From NCBI GenBank assembly GCA_003427395.1, contig BFEA01000566.1, positions 542,475-576,866 on the forward strand: a stretch of 34,392 bases of DNA. Reading direction: 5' to 3'. This document shows, one piece after another, positions 1 to 10,019 of the stretch. The translations under genes were made by a program, and so were the position numbers. The stretch comes from Chara braunii (taxonomy: Eukaryota; Streptophyta; Charophyceae; Charales; Characeae). The notes under the pieces are model-generated. The model was given only the letters and a program-made list of their open reading frames with translations. It had not been told where the DNA came from and ran no database searches. The stretch's first letter is position 1; every line of letters starts with the position of its first letter.

Positions 1-82
1 GAGAGAGAGAGAGAGAGAGAGACGCGTATATATTTTCGCGCTTCGGGCTCCCGTTGCCACGATCTGGACACATGAAAATGGC

Positions 83-139
<57 letters not shown>

Positions 140-217
140 GCGTATATATTTTCGCGCTTCGGGCTCCCGTTGCCACGATCTGGACACATGAAAACGACCA
201 CCGAACATGCATGACAC

Positions 218-250
<33 letters not shown>

Positions 251-336
251 TATATATATAGAGAGAGAGAGAGAGAGGCGGAGCAGACGACAAGCACCGA
301 CACCCGCCAAGCACAACGCGGGAAGAAACACAGAGT

Positions 337-384
<48 letters not shown>

Positions 385-425
385 AGACGACAAGCACTGA
401 TGCCCGCCAAGCACATGGGAAGAAA

Positions 426-479
<54 letters not shown>

Positions 480-480
480 T
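1..480. repeat. GA and GATA microsatellites with duplicated flanks
   Basis: Runs of GA occupy about 1-22, 88-138, 258-276, 338-383 and 430-472, with a GATA/TA run at about 218-259. The single-copy segments between the runs are themselves duplicated. A block starting with ACGCGTATATATTTTCGCG occurs near 22 and again near 137. A block starting with GAGCAGACGACAAGCAC occurs near 282 and again near 381. The pattern fits unequal exchange or slippage that copied the GA tract together with its flank. No gene is visible. Confidence 0.9.
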
Positions 481-1913
481 ATGAAAGAAAAATGACACGT
501 CGTCAACGAGTGTTGCTATGCGCCACGGCGTGGCCGTGGCGAGTTCCACTTGTTCTTTTAAAAGAAGAACAGACCAGAGGGAACAGACTTGGCTAAACTG
601 TGGAGACAGAGTTCAGTCGCAACAGCAGGAAACAGACTCAAGATTGAATGTGGACACCTAGGTACAGTCTCGGGGACATTCCAACCGTTTTCAGGGTGTA
701 CCCGGTGTAAATGCTCGTTGGTAAATTTCCACCTGTCTCCTTCCCGACCACCTTAACTAGGCGGCTATGGCAAACGGAACAGGATGCATGGGCAGCACGT
801 AACACGTGAAATGTGGACAACAAAGTTGGATGTGTGACAGACCGACAAGGTGTCTGCACGGCGAAGAAACCTCTCAGCTTTTGCAGACTCTGGCCAAGGT
901 AATATGACAAAAGTGTCGATGACAGCGCATCTAGTGTGTTCCAGCAGGAGTCGATGAAAGCCTCGAGCCTCGAACTTTTATGGGCATTTCAACAATCGTC
1001 TTTCATTTCTATTGAACAGACTAACGTCAGCAAATTCAGATTGATTTTAGTGTGTTCATCTCGTAGTATCTGGAGTCGAACGTGACTCAAGTGAGTCTCC
1101 GGTTCAACAGATCATTCTTGTACCGCCTAAGTTAGGCCCATTTCTTCTGTGGCCATCTTTTTTGTGGCCGGTTAGAGAACACACCAAAGATATAAGCGAC
1201 GTAATAAGCGAAGTAACAAAGAACGTCGTTTGTTTAGAAGACAAAAAAAAAAAAAAAGGGCCAAAGCACAGTTGTCACGGTTGGAACGTCAATTTGTTCA
1301 GCGCCAAAGACCATCCCCCCAAAAAAGCTAAAACGAAGTCTCTCTTAACATCTCCGCTTCCCCCATGATCACAAGCCATATATACAGAAAAGTAGAGAGC
1401 AGGAAGTCGACAATAGCATTTTAATTACTATATATCCAGTACCAAATGTATCGATAGCTCTATGGACTGAGGCATATGTTTATCATTTAATTCCCTGCTG
1501 TTATCTAATAGCATATAACCATAGTAGAGACTATTTAGCTAAGGATGTAAACCCAATCTAGACTGTTAAGCTTTCGTCACCGCTCCAGTTACAGTTTCGC
1601 AACCGTGGTTCACCAACCAGTTAATCTAACAGGTTAGGTTGTATGTGAATCTGTAACGGAAGCTGTAAGCAAAGCTGTGACCGAATAACTGGCACCACAT
1701 CCTGGAAGCTGCAGCCGTGATTCACAGTTCTACGTAGGTAGAATAGTATGTTATGACGTGTTTAATAAGTGCTCGTCGAGAATGCTATATTTGTGTCCGG
1801 TTGACGACTTGCGGTTCGTCGATACCCAGCATATATGTCCGACACCCGTCAAACAAGACGAGCAAAGTGGCATCATGAAATACCATAACGGTTAGCAGTT
1901 GACCAACTTCTGA
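481..1913. other. No supported gene; weak inverted repeat near 1575-1690
   Basis: No reading frame here looks convincingly coding. A 90-codon open frame on the minus strand (638-910) has no recognisable domain. Around 1575-1690 a segment beginning GTCACCGCTCCAGTTACAG is loosely complementary to one ending CTGTAAGCAAAGCTGTGAC, which could be a decayed foldback element. The rest is featureless, with short homopolymers. Confidence 0.5.
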
Positions 1914-2387
1914 TCACAGGCGAAAACTGTACAAAGTTGATAAGGGCAGTCGATGGGGCTTACTACATGTTGGATCTCTGGAAAAACAAGACATGTACTT
2001 CATTCGCACAAACTTTGAATTCTGCAATAAACAATCACCAATGGCATTCCTAATACGACGTATTTCATATTCAACTTCTACCCATTGCTTGTAATCAAGA
2101 TTATTTTCATGGGGTACCACCTCGGCCCTGCTATCTAAGACTGTTCGCTGGATCAGCGACAGACGATCTTCAGACAAACGTAATGTAGCATGTGTCGCAA
2201 TCACAATCGCATTTGTCAACGTCCTGCGCTTGTTTGTACATGCCTCGCACAACACTCTACTGAACGGTTGATCGTCCAAGGTGACGCGGATACAACAATA
2301 GGGGAGTGCGCAAGCTGATGTCTGTTGACAAGGCATAGGATATTGCGGTAAAAATATCACACAAGTGGCCACAAACGAGCAATTCAA
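1914..2387 (-). CDS. Unrecognised open frame, probable transposon remnant
   Basis: An open frame of 157 codons that I do not recognise. Near its N-terminus are paired cysteines (CALPYC, then CEAC about 20 residues later), which could bind zinc. The middle is charged and helix-like (NNLDYKQWVEVEYEIRRIR). A second minus-strand frame (2257-2520) overlaps its start and appears to lead into it through a frame change, so the open frame may be the 3' part of a longer broken gene. The first ATG is arbitrary. It lies in a run of minus-strand remnants extending from 7121, so a transposon origin is the simplest reading, but this is inference. Confidence 0.3.
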   Translation of the reverse strand: MNCSFVATCVIFLPQYPMPCQQTSACALPYCCIRVTLDDQPFSRVLCEACTNKRRTLTNAIVIATHATLRLSEDRLSLIQRTVLDSRAEVVPHENNLDYKQWVEVEYEIRRIRNAIGDCLLQNSKFVRMKYMSCFSRDPTCSKPHRLPLSTLYSFRL

Positions 2388-2526
2388 GTTGGAGGATTCG
2401 AGGCCAAACCCTCGGCGACGTCAACACGCATGTAAATTGTTGGGTGTATAAATGGTCGTTTGTTTTTTGTAAACAATGGACCTTACGTTGTAGCAACTTG
2501 GAGCATGGCAATGCAATCACACACCC

Positions 2527-3003
2527 TCATTTCAACATGGTTGCAAATTGATAGTCATTCGCCCATGGACAAAGGGACAATGTAGCTATCCATTCAGCTT
2601 CAGACCTAGCGTCCAAAGGGAGAGATCTCCAAGGTACAACAATCATCCATGGATCCGTTTCGAAATCATCGCGAGTAGCGGCAATGATCTTTGTTGAGTC
2701 TTATAAACCTTGAAGCGCAGCCGCCCGCGGCTTCAGCTGAAAAGTGGCTAAAGACCGCTCATCCATTTCCGAGACTCGACCAACGTTTTCTTGGTAGTAT
2801 TGCATTATATGCTGAAATACACAAAGCAACCATGCCAGAGACGAGTGAATGACTGCAACGCCATTTGCACAGTACAAAAGCATATTGTGATACACTTCGT
2901 CATCGAGATGAGATCCTGACATCCTGACGCACCTTTTTCTTCCCTTTCGCCCTGAAAGGGAGTGAGAGAGAAAGGATTTTGGAGAGAGAGAGAGAGAGAG
3001 CAA
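2527..3003 (-). pseudogene. Unrecognised decayed coding remnant
   Basis: One minus-strand frame reads through 2701-3003, hits a TAA at about 2701-2703, then stays open to a TGA at 2527-2529. Both halves have protein-like composition (SGSHLDDEVYHNMLLYC in the first, DDFETDPWMIVVPWRS in the second), so the TAA looks like a nonsense mutation in an old gene. The first residues of the open frame come from a CT/GA-rich repeat and are unlikely to be real. No family is recognised. LDDEV is reminiscent of the start of Ulp1-like domains, but no His or Cys box follows, so I do not assign it. Confidence 0.35.
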
Positions 3004-4232
3004 GCGAAAGAAAGATAGTCAAAATAACACATGAACAGAGGAGGGCGGGACGAGAGAAAGCAAAAAAAAGGCAGACTATATTGTCGTTTGTATATTTTCA
3101 GAAAAACAATGAGCAGATTGTTGGCACATCAGTAAAGCGGACAGTCTACTTGGTGCTAAAAACAATGAAACATCGGAAAACGGTGTCCCGGGGTACACGA
3201 TTGTAGATTATTGGTACAGTAATGATGCGCTCTTGTAAAAAAGTCTGGTGTTTCTCTCAAATAGGCGTCACAGAAAAGCAACATGGATCTAAGTAGACAG
3301 ACAATTTCCCACTTCAACCAGAAACCATAAAGCAATACCCTGCTCCTATAAATAGTCTCCTAACAGTAACCAACAAGAAAGATCATATGTTTTTCCCCGT
3401 ATCGAAAAAAAAGTAACGGAAAAAACAATGTAGTAGCAGTTTCTCAAAGTACACGTTTGTAAAGCACCGACGTAGCCAGAATGTATTCTTGCAAAAAGGC
3501 TCAGTGTCCGTCTGAAACAGGCATTACGGAAGAGTGGCGTGTGTCTGAGAATGGTGTCTGCTTTTATCCAGTTGCGCTGTACTTAGCGCCACCCACCCTT
3601 ACGCCTAACCACATATTTAATTTGTGCAAACCTTTCTACCTTCCTCTGCTCTTCTTCTTTTTTTTTTACTTATCCTCCTCCTCGTTTTCCTCTCTTTACT
3701 ACTCCACTTTGTCCTCGTGTTCTAAATGTGCAAGTTTTAGCATAGTTATGTCAACTAAAACATTGCTGAGTACACAAACTGTATGCCCGCGCCAACTACG
3801 AACTAGTACCCTGCATCTTGAAAGTCTCTTACTAGAAACTGGAAAGAAAGATAATGTGTTCTGTTTTTGGTAATGAAAAATAAGTAATGGAAAAACAGAA
3901 CAACAACATTTTATGAATAGACACTGATATTGTATATATACATGTATACTTTGAAAAAAAATATATTTCAGCCCGCGCTCACATGAACGAAGCAGATCTG
4001 ATATGTATAAGCTGCAAACTCCATGAATTTTCTTAAAACCGAAGTAAAAAAAAAAAAAGAAGCAATCAAATAAAATGGTTTGCCTACGTAGAGAGAGAGT
4101 GAATGGTATATACGCAATTTGTAGAATGGCGGCAGCGGCAACAACAATGTTTATTCTTTGTTACCAGTCATTGTGTTGGTATATCTACTCCCTAGATTGT
4201 CATCGTTGAAAATACATGCTGGATTGTTTTTC
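3004..4232. other. AT-rich stretch without a supported gene
   Basis: The only long open frame (3481-3873, plus strand, 130 codons) has a run of Phe, Ser and Leu encoded by a pyrimidine tract and no domain. Segments around 3225-3290 and 3480-3545 are faintly similar to each other, suggesting an old duplication. TATA-rich sequence at 3930-3970 is unremarkable. Confidence 0.45.
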
Positions 4233-5516
4233 TCAGGAAGTGAACATGGGAGGAGAAACTTTTGAAAAAGTCGGCCTCATACGACGTAGGATGCACTGGA
4301 GTAAGATGAAATCCGCCATGTGATATGAAGCGTCAACGACCACAGACAGCAAAGTACCACTGCGACGTCGCGCGATAATAGGCGACAAGAGGCTCGATGG
4401 GTCATGCATTTGTAGATCGCTAGCAACTGTAACAAGCAAGGATTCACCACGTTCCAGTGGACGGCGACTGACGTCATGCATCACAGAAGCAGGATTGCGA
4501 GCTGGATTTGGAGGCCGACAGTTTTGTATAACCCTTGTGCAAATAGGGGGAGGACCAATATGTATATTGTCACTGTTCGTGTTGAACGACGCCATCATTG
4601 GATTATTTGTAAAACAATGATTAGTAGTGCACCGAAATGCAACAGATGAACCGGCAGGCGGCACCACGTCTTGTGAGTTGAAGCCATTAACCATAACTCT
4701 TCGTAAGTAGTGCATAATGTTGCGACGCGTACGACAGATGTCGATTGCATTTATCTGTTGGATGACTTGTTGTTCGTCGTCACCTAAAAGTACAATGCAC
4801 ATGCATCGTTGATGGTGAACAAGATAGTGGACTTACAGTCCTCGTTCTTCAACAATGATTGTGTCGTCAGCAAAGCGGTCGCGGATATACTCTCCAAGTT
4901 GTGAGAGAGTTGTATGCACAACATGCCGTGGAAGATCTCGTTGGTGCAGTGATGCATTTAATGTCTGCAATATCGGTATGTCTATCATAGTGTGTTCCGA
5001 CTCTGCGGCCCCACAAAGGGGAGAAAAGCGGAAGATCAATCATAAGAGAGTATCATGGAACATCAAACAATCACCGGGTTGGTATCCATGAGCGACCGTA
5101 CTATTGAAGAGAACTACTGCGCCCAATGGCGGGATTTGTGTATTGGTCGTGAAACCATGAACGACATCAATGCGAAAGCGCAGATGACGGGAGAGTTGCA
5201 AAGCCAAAACAGTGTCTTCCAGGTAGATGCATACATCAAGAGAAACCCTTAACACATAAACGTGGAGGAATATAACAACGCCTTCCTGTAAAACTTGGGT
5301 GTAAGAGGGGAGATGAGTAGAGTCAATGTATTCTACAAGTTCATAAGCAGACCGCTGCACAATAGTCATTAGATAAATTGAAAACGTTTCCTGTACATAA
5401 GCAGATAATGTCACCGGAAAAACAAAAAAAAAACATAAGAAGAGAAAACATAGAGTCGAATATGAAATACAATAGTTTGTACAACATGCATGAGCTAACA
5501 GAGAATGATTAAACAA
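4233..5516 (-). pseudogene. Unrecognised multi-part decayed gene
   Basis: Three open segments on the minus strand (5516-5040, 5039-4833, 4802-4233) share one frame and are separated only by a TGA at 5040-5042 and a TAA at 4833-4835. The second stop overlaps a good splice donor (CT|GTAAGT), and TTTTAG|GTGACG about 50 nt downstream could be its acceptor. That junction does not keep the downstream frame, so decay is as likely as splicing. The protein has no family I recognise. It contains a His/Asn-rich middle (FRCTTNHCFTNNPMM) and a hydrophobic N-terminal stretch that may be an artefact. It probably belongs to the same old element as the Ulp1-like remnant upstream on this strand. Confidence 0.35.
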
Positions 5517-5755
5517 CTGTGTATTTGTCTCACATTTTTCAAGTCAGTTATGCGACAAAATCGACGGTTTTATGTGTTCCGGTGGAGTGTACCACATTTA
5601 GAATGCTCAGGGGAGTATGCGTTTTAGCATAAGCCAATACTTCACTGGCTCGCTTATCGCTGCAGACATCAGGGGCGGCGGGTGCATGGCGTGCATGTTT
5701 GTCTTGAAACATATGAACTGCTTAACGTTAGAACGGTTTCTATCTCAGATAACGT

Positions 5756-5953
5756 TTACGATGGTCCCTCGACGCAAAAGTGGCAGAATATCATTTTGTG
5801 TATCCTCGTATGTATTTGATAAAGTCCACTGCGTGACTTGCACCGCATCCTGCTGGTCCATGTCTGCAAGTGTGATGTCCAACACATATGTCTCACATGC
5901 CCACCTCCACAGATGGTACACAAAGTATCATTTCTCGACGACTTCGACGACAC
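5756..5953 (-). pseudogene. Zinc-knuckle-like (CCHC) remnant
   Basis: A short minus-strand frame of 65 codons contains CTICGGGHVRHMC, a C-x2-C-x3-H-x4-C arrangement close to the CCHC knuckles found in Mutator-like transposases and retroelement Gag proteins. A second Cys pair (CHFC) lies near the end. It sits between the Ulp1-like remnant (6105-7121) and the unrecognised remnant at 4233-5516 on the same strand, which fits a fragment of one transposon. On its own the motif is weak evidence. Confidence 0.35.
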
Positions 5954-6104
5954 TTTTGACTTGATAGCGTTTGCAAGCTCTTCCCTTATTTATTAGTCCA
6001 TTCACAAGGTAGTTGTGTGAACGACCTCGTTGCCTTTCACTCGCTTCTGCTCCCTGGTTTCGTTCGAAAGACATATTTATTCGCATAGGCAAGGACAATT
6101 ATGT

Positions 6105-7121
6105 TTAAGTAGAGGAAGCGTCATCGGCATGTCGTGGGCCATGTTTTGAGAACAGGTCATGCTCTGGACACAAAAAAGACAGACGTTGTGTAAGCGTCGA
6201 AGAACAAGCTGTGGATAGACAGAACAAGAAATATAAACGATCGCAACATTGGAAGTAGAGCGGAAGAGGAAAGCGTGAATGAGGATGAAGAATTATGGAT
6301 TTGAGGGGTTTTGTCACTAACTTATCATGAACAAACGGCCAATAAAATTGCATATCCTCTTCACCGAAATCATTTATGTATAGATATGGAGGCCTGAATA
6401 ATAAATGTTATAGTATAATAAATATGAAAACACCGCAATGATACAAATTCGTTTGAACAAGACCCCGAATGTTAAAATAGTGTGTATCAGCAAGGTCACG
6501 AGAAAAATCAGAACGGTGTTGCAACCACCGATGCATGTTTTAAGAGAACAGTGTACTCGAATGATCGAGACTGCCATAGAAGAATAATTTACGGTTGTGC
6601 ATATCAATGTACCCAAGTGCCTTGTGATTACCATTCATATGCACACAAAGGAAACAATGTTCAAACGTATGAGAAGGCATTGAATGATAGCGTGCATCGA
6701 TGTTCTGGTTAGCGAAAAAGAGGTCATGCTGTGCAATGTCGTTAGCATACACAAAATTGTTTGCGGTGAGAACCGATGTAAATGTCATCGTTACTAAGTC
6801 TATGTAGTCTTCGATATGAATATCGTTGAGCCAAGATCTACCATGGAAACTGTGGTATGGACAGTCAGAAGTGAAATGTGATTGATATAAGGGCGGTGTC
6901 TACGACAAGATAAAGACGGATGAAGGAACAGAACGTTGTGACGGTTGAATGGTCGCTGACGAAATAGGCGGGAATGCGATGGATTGTGCTGAAATACAAC
7001 GATGCGACGACCTTTTCGGTGGGGCAATTTGTGCAGGCAACAATTTATACGACCGTTTATTATTTAGATGAAATTTTTGTAGATGATGCATGACATCGTA
7101 AGAAGGAACAACGACTGGCAA
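6105..7121 (-). pseudogene. Ulp1-like (C48) cysteine protease remnant
   Basis: Ulp1/SENP (C48) proteases cleave SUMO or related tags, and such domains are carried by several plant DNA transposons. One minus-strand frame shows the boxes in order: SWLNDIHIEDYIDL near 6836-6795 (usual WLND..I..Y), NHKALGYIDMHNRKLFFYGSL near 6626-6564 (His box), and GLVQTNLYHCGVF near 6464-6426 (oxyanion Gln and catalytic Cys). A plausible tail (INDFGEEDMQFYW) follows. The frame is broken by stops at 6900-6902, 6540-6542 and 6408-6410. The residue 17 after the His, Asp in Ulp1, is Gly here. The stops at 6900 and 6408 lie close to possible splice acceptors; the one at 6540 does not. It is therefore very probably inactive. 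I infer a transposon origin from the zinc knuckle and other debris on the same strand. Confidence 0.7.
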
Positions 7122-7445
7122 AACGTAAGCGGGGATGAGAAGAAAGTTGTCAATGGGAGAAAGGAAACGATTTGAAAGAGTCTCAATACGCTATTGTTCA
7201 CGGACAACAGCCGGATGTAGTTGAAAGTATGGAGCAAAATCTTTTGTAAACAGTTTTAAAGTGTATAAAGTTGATCGGTTAATAACACGTGACGTGAGAC
7301 AATGATATAACTTTGTTGAGGAACGTCGTGTTTTTGTTTATAAACATCATTCGAGCAGGCATTCGATTCAGCATGTTATAGGAAGCTAAAAGGAAAAATC
7401 ATAGGACCTCAAGGAGAAAAGATAAATCGGAACTCCCCAAGGGGG
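7122..7445. other. Junction between minus-strand remnant and gypsy fragment
   Basis: About 320 bp of AT-rich sequence with no supported gene. The retroelement fragment probably begins inside it. A purine-rich stretch near 7385-7440 precedes the first recognisable Gag-Pol residues, but I cannot place an exact border, LTR or primer-binding site. Confidence 0.4.
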
Positions 7446-8267
7446 ATGCGACGGACCGTAATCACTCTACACAACTTAGACATCGTCGCAGTAGAGGTTG
7501 AGCCGGTGACGAAGATCGTTTGGGAGCAGGCTCGAGGGCATGGGCCACAGGCTAATTTTATTATAGAAAGCGATGAGCAGGATAAGGTGAATGGGACCAC
7601 GAGGCAGCAATCAACAAAAAAGAACGTCATACAAGACGCAATTATGGAAGACGCAGGAGATGGTCCGGGAGTGTCGCAGGAAACAGCGGCGCAGAAACAG
7701 GAAAAGGTATACGAGAAACCTAGAAAGAAGAGTCTGGTAGATAAGGCAACCTCGGCCAAAAATAAATTCAGGTACCAGATTCTTATTCTAACGATGCCTG
7801 AGATCGATAACACCCTTAGCAAGTTGCTAAGAACCATGGTGTCAGTCTCGTTCCAGACAATGCTACAGGCAAGCCCTAGGCTCCTGAAGGGTCTTAGACA
7901 GTTGCTGACCTGGCGAAGAGTAGAGGTAGAGGAATGTCCAGAACCTCAGGAAGAAGAAAATGAGAAGGAGGCACCACGAGAAGTGACCAACCTTCAGAGA
8001 ATTCTCGGGGATCTAGAAGACCTAGAGAAGGTCTTCGCAAACATCCATCTGAGTTTGTCGGATCGTGAAGGAGGGGAAGTTGTGAGGGCACCACCTGGAA
8101 CAAAACTCAGCTTCCATGCGCTACCTGTGGGGAAGCTGAAAGTGCAAATCGGAAGTCACCACACATATGCGTTGGTGGACGGAGGGGCTGAAATTACGCT
8201 CATTAGAAGGGACTTTGCAGAAATCACAGGACGTGCGGGCAACAAGGAGACGACCGGGAGTATTTGA
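7446..8267 (+). pseudogene. Ty3/gypsy Gag-Pol fragment with aspartic protease
   Basis: An open frame of 273 codons from a retrotransposon polyprotein. Its middle (MPEIDNTLSKLLRTMVSVSF, then LLQ/LLKGLRQLL) is the helical region that often precedes the protease in this class. The protease active site is at about residues 242-253, ALVDGGAEITLI, where families usually have D-[ST]-G; here the second position is Gly. The frame ends at a TGA just before GIGREIPFFGYVTKC, which reads as its natural continuation, so this is a nonsense break and not a true C-terminus. The start is arbitrary because the Gag part is truncated. No reverse transcriptase, RNase H or integrase follows. Confidence 0.75.
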
Positions 8268-8370
8268 GGGATAGGCAGAGAAATCCCGTTCTTCGGATAT
8301 GTTACTAAATGCTCATTCAAAGCATGAGTCAGGGAGTCTATCTTAACGAATGACATTTGTGGATTAGATG

Positions 8371-8472
8371 AACCATGACATAATCCTCGAAAGACCTTGG
8401 TGTGCGAATGTGAAGATGATAGGGATACACCTGCATGATGGGACATACATGATAGACATAGAGGACCCTTGA
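8371..8472 (+). pseudogene. Continuation of the gypsy Pol fragment in another frame
   Basis: After the TGA at 8265-8267 and a further stop near 8324, homology resumes in a shifted frame as NHDIILERPWCANVKMIG, then HDGTYMIDIEDP, before another TGA at 8470-8472. The D-I-I-L-G-R-P-W type motif is the end of the retroviral-type protease domain (hydrophobic strand before the final helix) in many gypsy elements. It shows that the element once continued and has since taken frameshifts. Confidence 0.6.
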
Positions 8473-8610
8473 CAGGACGTGGTGAATTTCTGATTGGGAC
8501 AAGAGGCGACATTCCAAAGGGGAAATTAGCAACACGGTCGCCGTCCTTTGAAGAGAGCGTCGGAAGGGGGGTCTTCGTGAGAATGGAAGGAATGAAAGTT
8601 GGGGCTATCT

Positions 8611-8984
8611 CAGTTGGTACACCCTTGAATTGTTGAAGTATGGTCCTGACTTCAAGCAACACTGGAGGCAGATGTGTACAATATGGAGCTGTGGAATTTC
8701 CAACTAATTCAGCTCAGTCAGTAGGTCTTCAAACTGTCGAAATGCAGACTTGACCTCGAGCTCCGCTCGACGCAGATGAATGAAATACTACGCGCAGAAC
8801 TACCAATCGGTCGCAGCTCAGTTGCTATACCGGTGGACTGTTGAAATACGGACCTGAGTTCGAATTCCTTCGTGAACATAGTAAAATATTAAATTGTTGC
8901 ACAACCAAGGGGCTTAGCTAATATGACACTTTTGTGAACTGTTGAGATATAGACCCCTATTCATGTCCAGAGAGTTTGTTTATT
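8611..8984 (+). repeat. Diverged tandem repeat, about 100-bp period
   Basis: Four strongly diverged units begin near 8611, 8714, 8818 and 8917. Each has a phrase like (G/A)ACTGTTGAAATACGGACCTGA about 20-25 bp in (near 8630, 8732, 8838 and 8936). The unit occupies the position where the gypsy Pol sequence fades out and the direct repeat at 8985 starts. It is an old minisatellite, probably derived from the retroelement. Similarity between units is partial, so the borders are approximate. Confidence 0.5.
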
Positions 8985-9178
8985 TGATACACCCGTCCAA
9001 GGATGGTGACAACTCCTTGGGCGGAGGTAAGTTGTACCTCGCGGTGCCCTATTCCGTCGTAGGGTTCGGCGAGAAGTATAGTTGGCGCACTCAGCTGGAG
9101 CGGCACCCCGCTCTTTGCACATGCAAGTCATGTCAAGCCACGTTCTGTGTGACACGGTCGAGAAGACCCTCGTGCCCG
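8985..9178 (+). repeat. Direct repeat, left copy (LTR-end-like)
   Basis: Starting at TGATACACCCGTC, this segment aligns with 13004-13190. Shared blocks include GGTGACAACYCCTTGGGCRG followed by AGGTAAGTTGTAC, a TATTCYGTCGTAGGG block, and TTGGCGCACTC. The start TGATAC resembles a plant LTR 5' end and lies directly behind the gypsy fragment, so this may be the start of an LTR. I see no matching CA end or target-site duplication. Confidence 0.65.
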
Positions 9179-10019
9179 TTACGTTTTAGGTGTGCACCCG
9201 AGTCGATGCGACCGACAACGTATTGCAGCCCATGTTGCCTTATGTTGCTCGGAGCTTAGGTGCATGTTCTATTCTGAACGGAGCCGCTTGGTTGGGGGAA
9301 TACTTCAAACATTGATCAATGCAGGACAATTAGTGTGCTCAGTTCAGTCGTGACTCGTCTAGACCACGTAGATTGAAGTTTGGTCAGATGGTGGAGCATT
9401 ATAACTTAAGGAGGTCGTGAAACGTTTGTGGGGGGTGACTGGTGCGACTTGGAGGGCCGTCAGGGAAGCGTTACTCAGCATTTGGTCGTGGTTGGGTCAT
9501 TCCTACTGCGGTTTTTGCCGTCATTATGGGGCCCTCATGCGTACTGAGATTTCAAGGTCCTCTTACGTGAGTCTTAGTGTACCTTTCTTGTATTTGAGCG
9601 ACTGAATATATTTTCTTTTGCCGTTCTTACTCTCAATCTGATCTATTGGTTCAAAGAGGAAGGCAAAAGGCATGATTGCCACCTATAATTTGTGCCAAGG
9701 CCTTTGTGGGAGGTTTGCCCCGTCGATTTTGCGGGAGTTCTGCCAGAATCTATGCGATATTTTGGAGACGGGGAACAATCATGCATATTTTATTCTGCTT
9801 GTGTGAACCCACTATACCCTATTATTACATCTCTCTAGTTTTATCTGAGAGTTATGTCTATGTTCCTTTATGAATTTTGTTTTCTTTTCAGAACTTAATC
9901 AGATTAGTTGGGAGTAACGCATGCGTAAAATTTTTGTTTCTTTTTATTTTAACTTAAACAAGACGAAGGGATGAACTGGGGAAGGTGAGAGGAAGACAGT
10001 ATTGTGTGCGTCTGACCAA
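9179..10019. other. ORF-poor sequence, nothing recognised
   Basis: Moderate GC at the left grades into AT-rich sequence. Two short open frames (9417-9605 and 9676-9873) have no recognisable domain. No RNA gene or hairpin family is evident before about 10020. Confidence 0.5.

Noticed and set aside
638-910. 90-codon minus-strand open frame with a CSVC motif
   Set aside because: A single Cys pair and no other family feature; length is within what random sequence gives.
3481-3873. 130-codon plus-strand open frame
   Set aside because: Its middle is a Phe/Ser run from a pyrimidine tract and no domain or homologous context is seen.
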